Positions 5,556-7,146 of a stretch of 7,146 nucleotides of DNA are shown piece after piece. Within the stretch, counting starts at the first letter, position 1; each line of letters starts with the position of its first letter. This stretch comes from a bacterium. Its GTDB lineage: Bacteria > Blakebacterota > Blakebacteria > Blakebacterales > Blakebacteraceae. The position numbers and the translations under genes were made by a program. The notes below the pieces were generated by a model, which had not been told where the DNA came from, did no database searches, and worked only from the letters and a program-made list of their open reading frames with translations. The DNA lies in contig JALGWK010000093.1 in NCBI GenBank assembly GCA_025774205.1, positions 1-7,146 on the forward strand, given 5' to 3'.

Positions 5556-7079
5556 ATGAAGCGCTCAATGATCCTCACCACTTCGCTGCTCCTTATCGCA
5601 ATGACCACAACCGGTGTCCAGGCCCAGGAACGGGCCGAGATGGCCATCGTCAACGGGAAGATCTGGACCGTCGACGAATCAAATCCGTGGGCGGAAGCGG
5701 TCGCGGTGACCGGCGGCAGGATCGTCGCCATCGGAGATTATTCTGAAGTGAGGCGGCATATCGGACGCCGCACCGAGGTCCTCGATGTCGAGGGGGCCTT
5801 CGTGATGCCCGGCTTCATCGACTCCCACTGCCACTTCTCCAGCGGCGGCAGGCGCCTCTCTCAACTCGATCTGAGCCGGGTTTTCACGATTGACGCTGTG
5901 CAGGAACTGCTGGCGGCAGCGGTTGCCGAAACAGAGCCGGGTGAAGCCATATGGGCGCTCGGGTCATTCCCCAACACCGTGATCTTCCCCGGCCTGGGCT
6001 GGCCCACGAAGGAGATGCTCGACGCGGTCTCACCCGACAATCCGGTGGTCGTGAACCGTGGGGGCGGTCACGCCGTCTGGCTGAACAGCCGGTCACTTGA
6101 ACTCTCCGGCATCACTGGGGATACAGAGGTTCCCCCGGGGGGAGAGATCACACTCGATCCCGACACCGGGGAACCGACCGGCATCCTGAAGGAAGCCGCC
6201 GCGAACCTCATGCGGGTCCCCAATACCTGGACACCTCGCGAGTACATCGATGCCGCGCTCGACTATTCCAGGCAGGTCGGAATCACCACCATCAGCACCG
6301 GATCGTCCCGGGAGGACAGAGATATCTTCCTCAAACTGCAGCAGAACGGGGAGTTGACCCTGCGGATTTCTGCCTGGCTCGGTCTGGGCGGCCTCGACCG
6401 TTACATCGAGGAGGGGATCGAACAGGACCGGGAAAGCGACTGGGTGCGGATCGGCATGCTCAAGGGGTTCCTTGACGGAACCATCGGCGTCAGGTCAGCT
6501 CTGATGTTCGAGGACTTCACCGAGGAACCGGGTAATACCGGCCTGGCCCAGTACGAAGAAGAGGAGTTCTATCGGGTCGTTGCCCGGGCGCACGAACACG
6601 GTTACCAGGTCGGCGTGCATGCCATCGGCGACAGGGCCGTCCACTGGACCCTGAACGCCTACGAACGCGCCCGGCAGCTGCACGGCCGAAAGGATCTCAG
6701 GCATCGAGTGGAGCATGGAGCATGCCACCGTGATCGCCCTGGACGATATCCCCCGGTTCGGGGAACTGGGCGTCATTGCCTCCATGCAGCCGAGCATCAC
6801 GGGAGGACAACCTTATCGGGAGGAACGGCTGGGTGTGGAGCGCTCCCACCGGGTGGACATGTGGCGCTCCCTTCTCGAAACGGGCGCCATGCTCTCATGG
6901 GGGACCGACTGGCCGGTCTCCAACATCGATCCGAGGATGAACCTGGTCAATCTTGTCACCCGTTACCCCGAACAGCGGCTCACCATGGAAGAGGCGATCA
7001 GGTACTACACCCTCGGTTCGGCGTATGCCAATTTCTGGGAGGAGGATCTGGGCAGTCTGGAGGTCGACAAACTGGCTGA
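5556..7079 (+). CDS. Exported YtcJ-type amidohydrolase (Amidohydro_3 family), frameshifted
   Basis: A metal-dependent hydrolase of the amidohydrolase superfamily, YtcJ/LAF3-like; the substrate is unknown. Residues are numbered from the ATG at 5541; the likelier start is Met6 at 5556. A signal peptide ends near V-Q-A28. Family landmarks follow: MAIVNGKIWTVD (34-45), GGRIVAIGD (58-66), MPGFIDSHCHF (89-99, HxH metal ligands His96 and His98), HAVWLNSRSLE (177-187), KGFLDGTIGVRSA (308-320), GVHAIGDRA (358-366, ligand His360) and RHRVEH (387-392, ligand His392). After His392 the frame is lost: the next 120 codons to the TGA at 7079 give Arg/Gly/His-rich sequence unlike the family, while the genuine C-terminus continues in another frame from 6724. 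The product as written lacks the metal-site Asp of GTDWP and is predicted inactive. Family members start with an N-terminal beta-sandwich and a TIM barrel, consistent with this order. No promoter could be assigned. Confidence 0.85.
   Translation: MKRSMILTTSLLLIAMTTTGVQAQERAEMAIVNGKIWTVDESNPWAEAVAVTGGRIVAIGDYSEVRRHIGRRTEVLDVEGAFVMPGFIDSHCHFSSGGRRLSQLDLSRVFTIDAVQELLAAAVAETEPGEAIWALGSFPNTVIFPGLGWPTKEMLDAVSPDNPVVVNRGGGHAVWLNSRSLELSGITGDTEVPPGGEITLDPDTGEPTGILKEAAANLMRVPNTWTPREYIDAALDYSRQVGITTISTGSSREDRDIFLKLQQNGELTLRISAWLGLGGLDRYIEEGIEQDRESDWVRIGMLKGFLDGTIGVRSALMFEDFTEEPGNTGLAQYEEEEFYRVVARAHEHGYQVGVHAIGDRAVHWTLNAYERARQLHGRKDLRHRVEHGACHRDRPGRYPPVRGTGRHCLHAAEHHGRTTLSGGTAGCGALPPGGHVALPSRNGRHALMGDRLAGLQHRSEDEPGQSCHPLPRTAAHHGRGDQVLHPRFGVCQFLGGGSGQSGGRQTG
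6709..6724 (+). repeat. Tandem heptamer duplication (GGAGCAT x2) causing the frameshift
   Basis: GGAGCAT occurs at 6710-6716 and again at 6717-6723; the period-7 tract spans 6709-6724. Seven is not a multiple of three, so the extra copy shifts the frame. Removing one copy gives gtg-gag-cat-gcc-acc-gtg-atc, that is V-E-H-A-T-V-I, the expected family sequence. The duplication also creates an inverted repeat GCATG-GAG-CATGC (6713-6725), a structure that could promote slippage. Confidence 0.9.
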
Positions 7080-7146
7080 CATGGTGGTCCTGTCCGAGAA
7101 CCTGCTCGAGATCTACCCTTTCAAGATCCTCCAGACGGATGTGCTC
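6724..7146 (+). pseudogene. C-terminal portion of the same amidohydrolase, displaced frame, runs off the window
   Basis: From GCC at 6724 this frame is open for 141 codons to the window edge, with no stop. It reads ATVIALDDIPRF, GVIASMQPSI, MLSWGTDWPVSN, QRLTMEEAIRYYTLGSAYA, LGSLEVDKLADMVVLS and YPFKILQTDVL. These are the expected YtcJ-family elements that follow the RHRVEH motif, including the metal-site Asp at 6907-6909. The last residues resemble the typical ending of the family, so probably only about 10-25 codons are missing beyond the window. In-frame ATGs exist at 6715 and 6784, but neither has a properly spaced Shine-Dalgarno. It is unlikely to be a separate gene and is best read as the 3' part of the broken amidohydrolase. 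The lack of stops means the break is recent, reversible or artefactual. Confidence 0.85.

Noticed and set aside
6131-6142. Palindromic CCCCCGGGGGG run inside the amidohydrolase
   Set aside because: It encodes Pro-Pro-Gly-Gly in frame within a conserved-looking region, so no separate function is supported.
6709-6724. Programmed ribosomal frameshifting at the break
   Set aside because: No slippery heptamer of the X-XXY-YYZ type and no downstream stimulatory element were seen. An exact 7-bp duplication explains the frame change more simply.
6715-7146. Separate gene starting at ATG 6715 or 6784 after the frameshift
   Set aside because: It begins in the middle of a conserved catalytic motif of the amidohydrolase, has no properly spaced ribosome-binding site, and is clearly the 3' half of the same gene.

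Overview
The window (about 60% G+C, judged by eye) is ordinary bacterial chromosome from a lineage rich in exported proteins. It carries a sortilin-type BNR-repeat propeller, an S41 protease lipoprotein, a small beta-barrel-like protein, a 6-bladed beta-propeller lipoprotein, a remnant of a MacB/FtsX-type ABC permease, and an exported YtcJ-type amidohydrolase. This mix is typical of Gemmatimonadota, Acidobacteriota and related Gram-negative groups. The phylum is an inference from gene content; no marker gene is present.

Layout. Bases 2-2119 (+) hold the C-terminal 705 codons of the BNR propeller protein, whose 5' end lies outside the window. It converges on a three-gene minus-strand cluster across a 34-bp gap that holds a small hairpin. 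The cluster, in transcription order, is the propeller lipoprotein (5275-4052), the barrel-like protein (3960-3181) and the S41 protease (3179-2154). The last two genes are one base apart and almost certainly translationally coupled. The 91-bp gap between the first two holds a hairpin without a U tract. All three products carry export signals, so the cluster probably serves the cell envelope; its substrate is unknown.

The 5276-5555 segment separates this cluster from the plus-strand amidohydrolase. It holds the last two dozen or so codons of an ABC-transporter permease on the minus strand, ending 46 bp before the propeller gene. Nothing upstream of those codons looks like permease, so this is probably a rearrangement scar.

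The amidohydrolase (from 5556) is the most notable locus. Its reading frame is broken at about 6710-6724 by a perfect tandem duplication of the heptamer GGAGCAT. Deleting one copy in silico restores the expected RHRVEHATVI motif and a family-like C-terminus that stays open to the window end. As written, the main frame runs 120 aberrant codons past the break and stops at 7079, losing the metal-site Asp. The break may be a recent mutation, a reversible slippage switch or an assembly error.

No tRNA, rRNA, CRISPR array, insertion sequence or integrase was seen. I see no convincing new multi-gene system; the findings below are local.
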